Shown here piece after piece: positions 49,132 to 56,813 of a stretch of DNA of 64,000 nucleotides. This stretch comes from JAEULH01 sp963789785 (lineage in GTDB: Bacteria > Pseudomonadota > Alphaproteobacteria > Rhodospirillales > Defluviicoccaceae). The position numbers and the translations under genes were made by a program. The notes below the pieces were generated by a model. It was not told the origin of the DNA and did not search any database. It was given only the letters and a program-made list of their open reading frames with translations. Where the stretch lies: NCBI GenBank assembly GCA_963789785.1, contig CAWBNC010000043.1, forward strand, positions 124,001-188,000, given 5' to 3'. Every line of letters begins with the position of its first letter. Position 1 is the first letter of the stretch.

Positions 49132-49611
49132 ATGACCGTGAGGAAAGCCAAGACCGACTTCGACGCCGACCTTGTCCGCGAACTGGCGGATCTGTTAAGC
49201 CAAACCGGGCTCAGCGAGATCGAGTACGCCAGCGGCGACCTCCGCGTTCGCGTCGCCCGCGTCCTTCAACCTGCGGCGGTGCATGGTCCCGTCGTCGGCG
49301 GCGCCGGGGCGGCCTCAGCCTTGCCGGCCACCGCCGCGAGCGGTCCGGTGCGCGAGGCCGATGCGCTGCTCGATCATCCCGGCCTGTTGACGTCGCCCAT
49401 GGTCGGCGTGGTCTATACCGGGTCCGATCCGGCAATTCCGCCGTTCGTCAAGGTCGGCGACGCGGTCGAGGCCGGCGCGACCCTGCTGCTGATCGAGGCG
49501 ATGAAGGTCTTCAACCCGATCAAGGCGCCGCGCGCCGGCGTCATAACCCGCATCCTGGTCAGCAACGGTGTGCCGGTCGAATACGGCGAGCCGCTGCTGA
49601 TCCTCGAATAG
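49132..49611 (+). CDS. accB: acetyl-CoA carboxylase biotin carboxyl carrier protein
   Basis: A 159-residue carrier. The C-terminal biotinyl domain contains EAMKVFN, with the lysine that is biotinylated; an alanine-rich linker joins it to the N-terminal dimerisation region. It works with AccC and AccAD to form malonyl-CoA for fatty acid synthesis. It follows aroQ by 16 bases and precedes accC by 15. Confidence 0.96.
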   Translation: MTVRKAKTDFDADLVRELADLLSQTGLSEIEYASGDLRVRVARVLQPAAVHGPVVGGAGAASALPATAASGPVREADALLDHPGLLTSPMVGVVYTGSDPAIPPFVKVGDAVEAGATLLLIEAMKVFNPIKAPRAGVITRILVSNGVPVEYGEPLLILE

Positions 49612-49626
49612 CCGGCTGGCAGACCG

Positions 49627-50997
49627 GTGTTTCAGAAGGTTCTCATCGCCAATCGCGGGGAGATCGCGCTTCGCATCCTCCGCGCCTGCCGCGACATGGG
49701 CATCCGCTCGGTGGCCGTCCATTCCACGGCCGACGCCAGCGCCATGCACGTCCGTCTCGCCGACGAATCGATCTGCATCGGTCCGGCCGCGGCAAGCGAG
49801 AGCTATCTCAACCCCGTCGCCATCCTCTCGGCTGCAACCATCAGCAACGCCGACGCCATTCATCCCGGCTATGGCTTTCTCAGCGAAAACGCCAAGTTTG
49901 CGGCAATGGTCGAGGAGCACGGGATCACCTTCATCGGCCCCTCGCCTGACCATATCCGGCTGATGGGCGACAAGGTTGCGGCCAAGCGGTTTTGCCGCGA
50001 GGCGAACATCCCCGTGGTCCCCGGCTCCGACGGGCCCATCGGCGGCGAAGCCGAGGCCCGCGCCATTGCCGCCGAGATCGGCTATCCCGTCCTCGTCAAG
50101 GCATCCGCCGGCGGCGGCGGGCGGGGAATGAAGGTTGTCCATGATCCGGATGGACTTGGCGAGGCCATGGAATTCGCCTGCGCCGAGGCGACGTCCGCCT
50201 TCGGCAACGGCGAGCTCTACCTCGAGAAGTACCTGGCGCGGCCGCGGCACATCGAGGTTCAGGTTCTCGCCGATCTTCACGGCGCCGTCATCCATCTGGG
50301 CGAGCGCGACTGCTCCATGCAGCGTCGTCACCAGAAGATTCTCGAGGAGGCGCCGTCGCCCGCATTGGGTGAAGAGGAACGCAAGGCCATCTGTGCCAGC
50401 GCCGTTCGCGTCGCGTCCGCGCTCGGCTATCGCAGCGTCGGCACGGTCGAGTTTCTCTACGCCGATGGGGCGTTCTATTTCATCGAGATGAACACGCGGC
50501 TGCAGGTCGAGCATCCGGTCACCGAAATGGTCTACGAAGTCGATCTCGTGCGCGAGATGATCCGCGTTGCGTCCGGCGCCGCCCTCGGCTACGGCCAGGA
50601 CGACGTGCGCATCTCCGGACATGCGATCGAATGTCGGATCAACGCCGAGGATCCAGTGACGTTCGTCCCGATGCCGGGCCGGATCGGCGACTACCATCCG
50701 CCTGGAGGGCCCGGCGTGCGGGTCGACTCGGCGCTGTACTCCAGCTACTCGGTTCCTCCCTATTACGACAGCATGATCGCAAAGCTCATCGTTCACGGGC
50801 CGACGCGCGAGGTGTGCATGATGCGGCTCCGCCGGGCGCTGGCGGAGTATGTCATCGACGGGATCGCGACCACGATCCCGCTCCACCTGCGCGTTCTGGA
50901 CGCGCCGGACTTTCGGGCGGGCGCCTATCATGTTCACTGGCTGGAAAAGTTCGTAGGAGAAGGGCAATCAGGCACGGTGCCGGCGGCGACCGATTGA
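49627..50997 (+). CDS. accC: acetyl-CoA carboxylase biotin carboxylase subunit
   Basis: A 456-residue ATP-grasp enzyme that carboxylates biotin on AccB. KASAGGGGRGMK is the ATP-binding glycine loop, and EMNTRLQVEHPVTE the active-site motif. The start is GTG at 49627, giving VFQKVLIANRGEIA. The stop TGA overlaps the aat start region (TTGA). Confidence 0.96.
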   Translation: MFQKVLIANRGEIALRILRACRDMGIRSVAVHSTADASAMHVRLADESICIGPAAASESYLNPVAILSAATISNADAIHPGYGFLSENAKFAAMVEEHGITFIGPSPDHIRLMGDKVAAKRFCREANIPVVPGSDGPIGGEAEARAIAAEIGYPVLVKASAGGGGRGMKVVHDPDGLGEAMEFACAEATSAFGNGELYLEKYLARPRHIEVQVLADLHGAVIHLGERDCSMQRRHQKILEEAPSPALGEEERKAICASAVRVASALGYRSVGTVEFLYADGAFYFIEMNTRLQVEHPVTEMVYEVDLVREMIRVASGAALGYGQDDVRISGHAIECRINAEDPVTFVPMPGRIGDYHPPGGPGVRVDSALYSSYSVPPYYDSMIAKLIVHGPTREVCMMRLRRALAEYVIDGIATTIPLHLRVLDAPDFRAGAYHVHWLEKFVGEGQSGTVPAATD

Positions 50998-51650
50998 CCC
51001 CGGAGATGGTGATCCGGGCCTACTCCATCGGGATCTTCCCCATGGCCAGCCACCGTCTTGACCCCCACGTCCACTGGGTCGCGCCCAACGCCCGAGGCGT
51101 CCTGCCGCTGCACGCGTTTCACGTTCCCCGCCGGCTGGCGAAGACCGTTCGTCGCCGGCCCTTCGAGGTGGTCTGCAACCGGGACTTCTACGATGTTCTC
51201 GCAGGCTGCGCGGCGCCGCGCCCCGGCCATCCCGAAACCTGGATCAACCCGGAAATCGCCCGCGTCTTCACCCGGCTGCATGAGCTCGGCTACGCGCACA
51301 GCATCGAAGCGTGGCGCGGCCCGCGGCTGGTCGGCGGGCTCTACGGGTTGGTCCTCGGCGCCGCGTTCTTCGGCGAAAGCATGTTCTCGGTGGAAACCGA
51401 CGCGAGCAAGATCGTGCTCGTTCATCTCGTCGCCCTGCTGCGCCGCGGCGGCTTCACGCTGTTCGACACGCAGTTCGTGACCGACCACCTGCGCCAGTTC
51501 GGCGCGGTCGAGATCCCGAGCCCCGTCTATCTCCAGCAGCTCGACGATGCGCTCCAGCGGCAGGCCACCTTCTATCGGGGCCTGTCGGCGGACGATCTTT
51601 GGGCGGACGCGGTCGAGCTGGCGACGCAATCGACGACGATCACGTCGTAA
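50994..51650 (+). CDS. aat: leucyl/phenylalanyl-tRNA--protein transferase
   Basis: A 218-residue enzyme of the bacterial N-degron pathway, which adds Leu or Phe to proteins with N-terminal Arg or Lys for ClpSP degradation. RAYSIGIFPM, HVHWVAPNARGVLPL, FGESMFS and FDTQFVTDHL are family motifs. The TTG at 50994 is chosen because it overlaps the accC stop and retains the TPEM segment; ATG at 51006 is possible. Its last 79 bases overlap the convergent DUF2155 gene. Confidence 0.93.
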   Translation: MTPEMVIRAYSIGIFPMASHRLDPHVHWVAPNARGVLPLHAFHVPRRLAKTVRRRPFEVVCNRDFYDVLAGCAAPRPGHPETWINPEIARVFTRLHELGYAHSIEAWRGPRLVGGLYGLVLGAAFFGESMFSVETDASKIVLVHLVALLRRGGFTLFDTQFVTDHLRQFGAVEIPSPVYLQQLDDALQRQATFYRGLSADDLWADAVELATQSTTITS

Positions 51651-52042
51651 ACCGGATGTTCGAGCGCCGACAGCGCCGGACTGGAGGCGAACATCCAGCC
51701 GGAGAACAGCGCCTCGGTCGGCTCGCCGCGCTTCGTCTCCGAGATCTGCAGGAATGCAGCGGCCTCGGGCGGATCTTCGGGCGGCGCCTTCTCGCAGTCG
51801 CGCACCACGATCTGCAGGGTGCCGAAGGTGACCGCTTCACCAACCGGCGCCTCGATCGTCGAGGTTCGCGCCGTGACTTTGTCAAGTCCGCGCAGGACGG
51901 CAACCGCTTCCGGCTCCGCATGGCCGAGCGCAGGTCCGGCGACCGCCGCCACTGTCGTTGAAGCGAGCAGAAGGAAGCGGTGGCGGAATGCGGCGGCACG
52001 CGGCGAGGGGGGACGGGGCAAGGCGGGCAGGGCGATGATCAT
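51572..52042 (-). CDS. DUF2155 domain protein
   Basis: A 156-residue alphaproteobacterial protein with an N-terminal hydrophobic signal segment (FLLLASTTVAAVAGPA), so probably exported. GTLQIVVRDC and FSGWMFASSPALSALEHPVYDV are the family core, with two conserved cysteines that may form a disulfide. Function unknown. Its 3' end is antisense to the 3' end of aat. Confidence 0.85.
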   Translation of the reverse strand: MIIALPALPRPPSPRAAAFRHRFLLLASTTVAAVAGPALGHAEPEAVAVLRGLDKVTARTSTIEAPVGEAVTFGTLQIVVRDCEKAPPEDPPEAAAFLQISETKRGEPTEALFSGWMFASSPALSALEHPVYDVIVVDCVASSTASAQRSSADRPR

Positions 52043-52070
52043 GCAGCGTTCCTGTTATGGCCGGGTCTGC

Positions 52071-52847
52071 TCACGCGGCGACGGGTCCTGGGGAGGCAGT
52101 GTCCCGAGCGGCGAGGCGCGCGGCGAAACGCAGGCGAACGTAGTCGAGCGTCCACCCGGCGCGCGAGTGTAATGCAGGCCGCAGCGCGGTGCGAACCTCC
52201 TCGATCAGGCTCGGGCGCTCCGCATCCGCCACCGCGGCGAGGTAGGGGCCCGCGAACGTCTCGATCCAGCCGGGAAGATCTCCCGGGATCGGCGTCGGCC
52301 GCTCGAAGCGCTCCAGCAGGTCGATGCGAAACCCGTACCGCCTCAGCAGCGTCGCCACTGCCTCCGCTTCGGGAAAGATCCACGGCGGGCGGACGTGCAG
52401 GTCGCGCCGGCCCACCGCGGCGTCGAGGGCGGTTGCGACGTTAGCGATGTTCCCGGCGCCGCCCATCTCGGCGACGAAGCGTCCGCCCGATCGCAGGGCG
52501 CGCGCCACGCCGGCGAAAACGGCGCCGAGGTCGTCCATCCAGTGGAGGGCGGCGTTGCTGAAGACCGCGTCGAAAACACCGGCGAAATCGAGCGCTTCGC
52601 CGCGGCCGCAGCGCGCATCGAGGTGGCGCGCTCGGGCCGCCGCGACCATGTCGGCACTGGCGTCGATACCGACGACCTCGGCGCCGGTGGCGGCGATCTC
52701 GGCCGAGAGAACGCCGTCGCCGCAGCCGAGGTCGAGGATGCGTTCGCCTGGCCGGGGGGCGAGCAGGTCGATCAGAGGCGCTGCGAGGTCGGCGACGAAG
52801 CGGCCGTTGCAGGCGTATCGCGCGGCATTCCACTGTTGCGCACCCAC
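52071..52847 (-). CDS. class I SAM-dependent methyltransferase (trans-aconitate methyltransferase-like)
   Basis: A 258-residue methyltransferase with motif I ILDLGCGDGVLSAE, motif II EVVGIDASADMV and NAALHWMDD, the last typical of trans-aconitate methyltransferase-like enzymes. The substrate is not certain. It is cytoplasmic. It lies in a minus-strand cluster with two MCE proteins and the NDUFA12 gene. Confidence 0.85.
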   Translation of the reverse strand: MGAQQWNAARYACNGRFVADLAAPLIDLLAPRPGERILDLGCGDGVLSAEIAATGAEVVGIDASADMVAAARARHLDARCGRGEALDFAGVFDAVFSNAALHWMDDLGAVFAGVARALRSGGRFVAEMGGAGNIANVATALDAAVGRRDLHVRPPWIFPEAEAVATLLRRYGFRIDLLERFERPTPIPGDLPGWIETFAGPYLAAVADAERPSLIEEVRTALRPALHSRAGWTLDYVRLRFAARLAARDTASPGPVAA

Positions 52848-52856
52848 CGGCCGGCC

Positions 52857-53348
52857 TTATTGCGGCGGCGCCGCCGGCTCGCCTTCGGAAGGCGGCGCTT
52901 CCGGGCGGCTGGTGGCGAGAAAGATGATCTCGCCGACCTGATCCTCGAGCGACTTGAAGCTGCGCGTCTCGTGGATGCGTGCGCCGGGAGCGAGTGTCGC
53001 CTGCGCCGTTCCGGGCTCGAGGCGCACGTACTTGCCGCCGAGCAGCCCCTCGCTGGCGATCGTCGCGACGGTGTCATCCGGCAGCTTGATCTCGTTGGCG
53101 ACGCTCATCACGACGATGGCGTCGAAGGTTGCCGGATCGAGACGGCGCTCGACGACGGTGCCGACCTTGACGCCGCTGATGCGCACATCGCTGCCGGCAT
53201 TCAGCCCGCCCACCTTGAAGAAGGCGGCGCTGATCTCGTAGCCGGGAAGGGCGCGGATCTGGGCGGTGTTGTAGGCGATGTAGACGAAGAGGACGGCGAC
53301 GGCGATCACGACCATGCCCATCACCGTTTCGATCATGTTGCGGGTCAC
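52857..53348 (-). CDS. mlaD: MCE/MlaD-domain lipid transport protein
   Basis: A 163-residue protein with one N-terminal membrane helix (MGMVVIAVAVLFVYIAY) and a periplasmic MCE domain (GGLNAGSDVRISGVKVGTV; GLLGGKYVRLE). MlaD hexamers pass phospholipids between inner and outer membrane with an MlaFEB ABC transporter, not encoded here. The GTG at 53348 overlaps the preceding gene's stop by 4 bases. Confidence 0.9.
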   Translation of the reverse strand: MTRNMIETVMGMVVIAVAVLFVYIAYNTAQIRALPGYEISAAFFKVGGLNAGSDVRISGVKVGTVVERRLDPATFDAIVVMSVANEIKLPDDTVATIASEGLLGGKYVRLEPGTAQATLAPGARIHETRSFKSLEDQVGEIIFLATSRPEAPPSEGEPAAPPQ

Positions 53349-53908
53349 CGATCGCCTCCGAGCAGGCCTTTCGGCTCCTGACCGGGCGTCTGATCCGCCG
53401 TCGCTGCCGCAGCACCTTCGTCAGCCGGCGCGCCCTTGGCAGCCGATGCGGCGCGCGCCGATCGACCCTCGGCGATAATCAGGTCGAGCAGGTCGCTCAC
53501 GACCACCGCGTCCTGGGTGTAGGCGATGGCGCCGCCGTCGGTCAGCATCCGCTCGTCGCCGCCCGGGTCGAGAACCATGGACTTCGCGCCCAGCAGGCCA
53601 TCCGTCTGGATCGAGGCCGCAGTGTCGACGGGCAGGCCGATACCGGCGTCGATCAACAGGGTTGTACGCACGCGAAAGGATGGCGACAGCGTCACGGCTT
53701 CGACCCGCCCGACGGGGATGCCGCTCAGACGGACTTCGGCGCCGGCATCCAGACCGTCGATCCTGTTGAAATCGGCAACGATACTGTACGCCTTCATGCC
53801 TGCGCGCGCCTCCTGGAACCCGCCGCTATAGAACAGCGCCAGAATTGCCGCGAGCAGCGCGATCGCGACGGCGCCAACCGCCACATCCCGGATTTCGCCG
53901 CGGTTCAC
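53345..53908 (-). CDS. second MCE-domain protein
   Basis: A 187-residue protein with a membrane helix (VAIALLAAILALFYSGG) and an MCE domain (DGLDAGAEVRLSGIPVG; DGLLGAKSMVLDPGG), and an alanine-rich C-terminal tail. It is a paralogue of the downstream mlaD; the two may form a mixed MCE ring or belong to different transporters. The GTG at 53908 is chosen for domain reasons; the frame is open to 54016. Confidence 0.8.
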   Translation of the reverse strand: MNRGEIRDVAVGAVAIALLAAILALFYSGGFQEARAGMKAYSIVADFNRIDGLDAGAEVRLSGIPVGRVEAVTLSPSFRVRTTLLIDAGIGLPVDTAASIQTDGLLGAKSMVLDPGGDERMLTDGGAIAYTQDAVVVSDLLDLIIAEGRSARAASAAKGAPADEGAAAATADQTPGQEPKGLLGGDR

Positions 53909-53993
53909 CGGCGCACCCGCCACGATCGAAGCGTCCTGGGAAGGGCGGCGGGCGCACTTCGCGCCTTGCCGCGGAGAAACAGCGGCGACGGAC

Positions 53994-54347
53994 TCAGTTC
54001 GGCGTCCACGGCTCATAATCGCCCGTCGTCCGCGCCCGCTTGCCGCCGGCGAGATCGTGTCCTTTGGGCCGATAGGCGAAGGGCGTGCCCGACATGTTCG
54101 GCAGGTGCGGCTTCTGCCAGGGGTAGGCAGTCGCCGCTTCGGTCAGCGGCTCGTCGACGATGTGATGCAGCCAAGCGTGCCACTCCGGCGGGATCTTGCT
54201 CGCCTCCGGCCGGCCCTTGAACATCACCCAGCGCCTCTCGCGCCCGTAGAGCGGTTGCTTCCGGCTCCGATAGTAGCGATTGCCATAGCTGTCGACGCCG
54301 GCCTTCTTTCCGTTCAGCCAAGTATGGAGAAGGGTGCCGACATCCAT
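53994..54347 (-). CDS. NDUFA12-family NADH:ubiquinone oxidoreductase subunit
   Basis: A 117-residue protein of the complex I accessory family (B17.2/NDUFA12). DSYGNRYYRSR, RRWVMFKG and PPEWHAWLHH are the family signature. In alphaproteobacteria and mitochondria it binds the peripheral arm of complex I. The ATG at 54347 matches the usual N-terminus. It is first in the cluster leading to the MCE genes. Confidence 0.93.
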   Translation of the reverse strand: MDVGTLLHTWLNGKKAGVDSYGNRYYRSRKQPLYGRERRWVMFKGRPEASKIPPEWHAWLHHIVDEPLTEAATAYPWQKPHLPNMSGTPFAYRPKGHDLAGGKRARTTGDYEPWTPN

Positions 54348-54775
54348 CGCGTGCAAGCCTATTCCTGATGGCGATCCGGCGATCGACCCGGTGCTGTCTC
54401 GCCGCCAACCGCTGGCGTCTGGACTATGGCACCGCGGCGAACATCCGTCCAGCCGCCGCGTCGCTTCAGATGCTCGGCCGGTCGCTCTCACGCCAGCGAC
54501 TATGCCGCCGCGTTCGTACAGCGTGACAGCCCGACCGGCAGGGGCAATGGCATCTTCGCGCTCGCCCAGCTGAGCCTCGCATTCCAATTATTACCCCAAA
54601 TAGGCCATTAAATTCCGGAATTACCAAATTTTGGTCACAATTTCATATAACTCTTCGTGGCCCACAGGGGTGCCGTGATAACTTAAAGGCAAAAGAAAAT
54701 GAGGCAAAATGCGTCTGAAAATGAGTTGCGGTGCGTCTACAGGCAAAAGGAGAAAACGCGATAGGAGATTGCGCA
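54348..54775. other. intergenic region with AT-rich half and palindromes
   Basis: The first 240 bases show no gene. From about 54590 the base composition turns AT-rich, unlike the rest of the window. It contains two adjacent perfect palindromes (54611-54622 and 54623-54635) and three AGGCAAAA repeats at 54687, 54702 and 54741. It should hold the promoter of the beta-helix gene. Confidence 0.5.
54611..54635. promoter_or_regulatory. adjacent palindromes upstream of the beta-helix gene
   Basis: AATTCCGGAATT is a 12-bp perfect palindrome and is followed at once by ACCAAA-T-TTTGGT. They lie about 140-165 bases before the ATG at 54776, and may be operators in a horizontally acquired segment. Confidence 0.35.
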
Positions 54776-55738
54776 ATGACATTCTGCCGTAATATTACGG
54801 TGCCGAGTTTGATACTTCCGACCTGCCTCGCGGCGCTGGCATCGTTCTCTTTAATTCCTCAAGCGAACGCCGCTATCAACTGCGTCCCGCCCCCTGCACT
54901 GTCAAAACCGATCACATTCACCGACAAGTGTCCCGGCGATCGCGGCGGCCCCCACGCGGTGAACGCCAGGGGCAGAGACGTGTACATCCAACTGCCCAAG
55001 AACAAGATCTGCAGTAGAAGCATTACGGTCACGAACGCCCGAAACATCCGCATTACCGGCGGGCAAATCGTCTTCAATGACAGCAAGCAGGGCGTCATCA
55101 ATATTGGCATGACCCAGGGAACGACATTTATCGACGGCATGCTGATCGACGTAAACAGGCACTCCGCCGACGCGATCCGTGTCTACCGGCACAAAGGCAA
55201 GCTGGTCGTCCAGAACACCCACATCAAAGGAGTCAGCGGGACCGTCAAAGGCACCCATGGCGATGTTACCCACGCCCAGGGCGGCGGCCCCCTGCAGGAG
55301 CTGACGCTGCAAAATGTGACCGGAATGACCGGCTATCAGGGGCTCTTTACGCCTTATCGGCCCGGCTCCGGACATGGTACGCACAAGCTCAGGCTGGAGC
55401 GGGTGAACGTCGGCTACGACCGCGGCATACCGAAATCGACCGGCGCGCGGAAGCCGTTGAAGCTGCTGTACTTCGGGAGCGCCAACAACAGCGGCGATCG
55501 CGTGCCCGACCGCGGCACGTCGCTCAGCAACGTCTATGTCGACGTCAGCTATTGGAATTTCCCGTACCAGAAGTCGATTTACGCCGAGCCGCGCCCCGGA
55601 TCGGGCGGGTGCGCGACCTTCGACGGCCGGCAGAAAATCTCCGGTCGGGTGTGCAGCGGCAGGCCCGGCGGCGGCGATTTCGCGCGCATTTCAGACGTCG
55701 GGCGCAGCTACAACCGCTCAAAATTCTGCCGACGATAG
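54776..55738 (+). CDS. secreted right-handed beta-helix protein
   Basis: A 320-residue protein with a Sec signal peptide (LPTCLAALASFSLIPQANA). The mature part shows repeated short strands (NIRITGGQIVF, GTTFIDGMLIDV, KLVVQNTHIKGV, ELTLQNVTGM), the pattern of parallel beta-helix folds such as pectate lyases. Catalytic residues are not clear, so it could bind or cleave a polysaccharide. Six or so cysteines may form disulfides. AGGAG precedes the ATG. Its AT-rich upstream region and the nearby IS481 fragment suggest horizontal acquisition. Confidence 0.7.
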   Translation: MTFCRNITVPSLILPTCLAALASFSLIPQANAAINCVPPPALSKPITFTDKCPGDRGGPHAVNARGRDVYIQLPKNKICSRSITVTNARNIRITGGQIVFNDSKQGVINIGMTQGTTFIDGMLIDVNRHSADAIRVYRHKGKLVVQNTHIKGVSGTVKGTHGDVTHAQGGGPLQELTLQNVTGMTGYQGLFTPYRPGSGHGTHKLRLERVNVGYDRGIPKSTGARKPLKLLYFGSANNSGDRVPDRGTSLSNVYVDVSYWNFPYQKSIYAEPRPGSGGCATFDGRQKISGRVCSGRPGGGDFARISDVGRSYNRSKFCRR

Positions 55739-55825
55739 CTGTGAGCTTTTAACATGTTGTCCATTCGGCTTGGGACCGGGGAGAATGGAGTGACCATGCT
55801 TCAGACATCCTTGGGGGAGGCGCGG

Positions 55826-55972
55826 ATGAACGTGCATAATAATGCCCGCTTAACGCCGATGGGTCGACAACGCATGGTGCGGATGATGCTGAGCACGCAA
55901 ACCGCACAGGCCGCCGCACGTGCCTGCGGAATTTGTCCGCGGAGCGACAACTGGAACCTCCATTCGGCCTGA
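55826..55972 (+). pseudogene. IS481-type transposase N-terminal fragment
   Basis: Forty-eight codons reading MNVHNNARLTPMGRQRMVR and TAQAAARACGICPRS match the start of IS481-family transposases (helix-turn-helix). The DDE catalytic region is absent downstream, and the frame ends with a sequence not related to the family. A strong GGGGGAGG precedes the ATG. It is a remnant, and no terminal inverted repeats were found. Confidence 0.6.
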
Positions 55973-56217
55973 TGACAACCCCGGAGCTATGGCGGCTGAA
56001 AGAAAAAGCGGCTTCGCCCACGCTCCGGGGTATCGTCATCGAATTTCCGCGGCTATGGTGCCGACAGCTGCTGACATCGCCGGACCACTCATCCGGCGAG
56101 AGGAAAAACAGGATAAAATTCCTGGACCTGCTCTTGAGATCATGCTAAGTCTGCGGCCAATAAAAAGGGAGAAGCCCGGGACGGTGTTTATAACCGTGGA
56201 ATGGGGGCTTCACGATC

Positions 56218-56694
56218 ATGTTCGACCTGCAGCAAGGATGGCTTCGCGTTCGCGATCTTCCCGCGGACGTGCTGGAGGACATGCCTGACTATCTGCGCGG
56301 CGCATTTGCCGGTGCGCGACGCTTCGATTTTGAGGTTGAAATGATCTGCGCCGGCGTTCGGGTTCCGGCGGAGCGGCGGGCGCGGCGACGCCTTGTCCTG
56401 GTCGCCGACGACGGCGAGGATCCCGCAGAGCGGGGGCCTCTCGCGTTCGATTTGAATGCCGTTGCCGCCGACGTTCGCGCCGCTCGCCGCGTTTTCGTGA
56501 TCTCGGCGCAGGCGGACCACGAGATTTTCGCCAACGCCTATGCTGCGGCGGTTGCGGATTTTGCCAGGGGCGGTACCTGCGCGGTGATCATCGAGACCGA
56601 CCGCCGGCTCGAACAGACCTGGATTCGTGCCCTGACGTCCCTGCGGACCTGCGTTTCAATCGCCGCCGATCCGTCGCTGAGAGCGGTCGCCTAG
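56218..56694 (+). CDS. hypothetical protein, 158 residues
   Basis: A protein with no domain I recognise. It has a mix of helices and strands (RRLVLVADDG, RRVFVISAQAD, TCAVIIETDRR), a pattern like a small alpha/beta fold; no signal peptide or membrane segment. The ATG follows GGGG. Its TAG stop codon (56692-56694) lies at the junction with repeat copy D. Confidence 0.5.
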   Translation: MFDLQQGWLRVRDLPADVLEDMPDYLRGAFAGARRFDFEVEMICAGVRVPAERRARRRLVLVADDGEDPAERGPLAFDLNAVAADVRAARRVFVISAQADHEIFANAYAAAVADFARGGTCAVIIETDRRLEQTWIRALTSLRTCVSIAADPSLRAVA

Positions 56695-56790
56695 ATCAAC
56701 CTGCTTGGTGAAAACGGCTGTAAGCAAAAAGTTGATCGATTACGCAGACTTCGAGCATCTCAAACTGCGCCCATGTGGACGCAGAATACT
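56694..56790 (+). repeat. dispersed structured repeat, copy D
   Basis: Begins GATCAACCTGCTT and retains the outer stem GATCAAC / GTTGATC, but the inner stem has diverged (CTGCTTGGTG / TGTAAGCAA). The second hairpin includes TGCGCCC and GGACGCA. It lies between two convergent gene ends; the CTAG at its left border supplies the stop codon of the upstream gene. Confidence 0.7.
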
Positions 56791-56813
56791 TCAGACATGC
56801 GCGCTCCAGCCGT

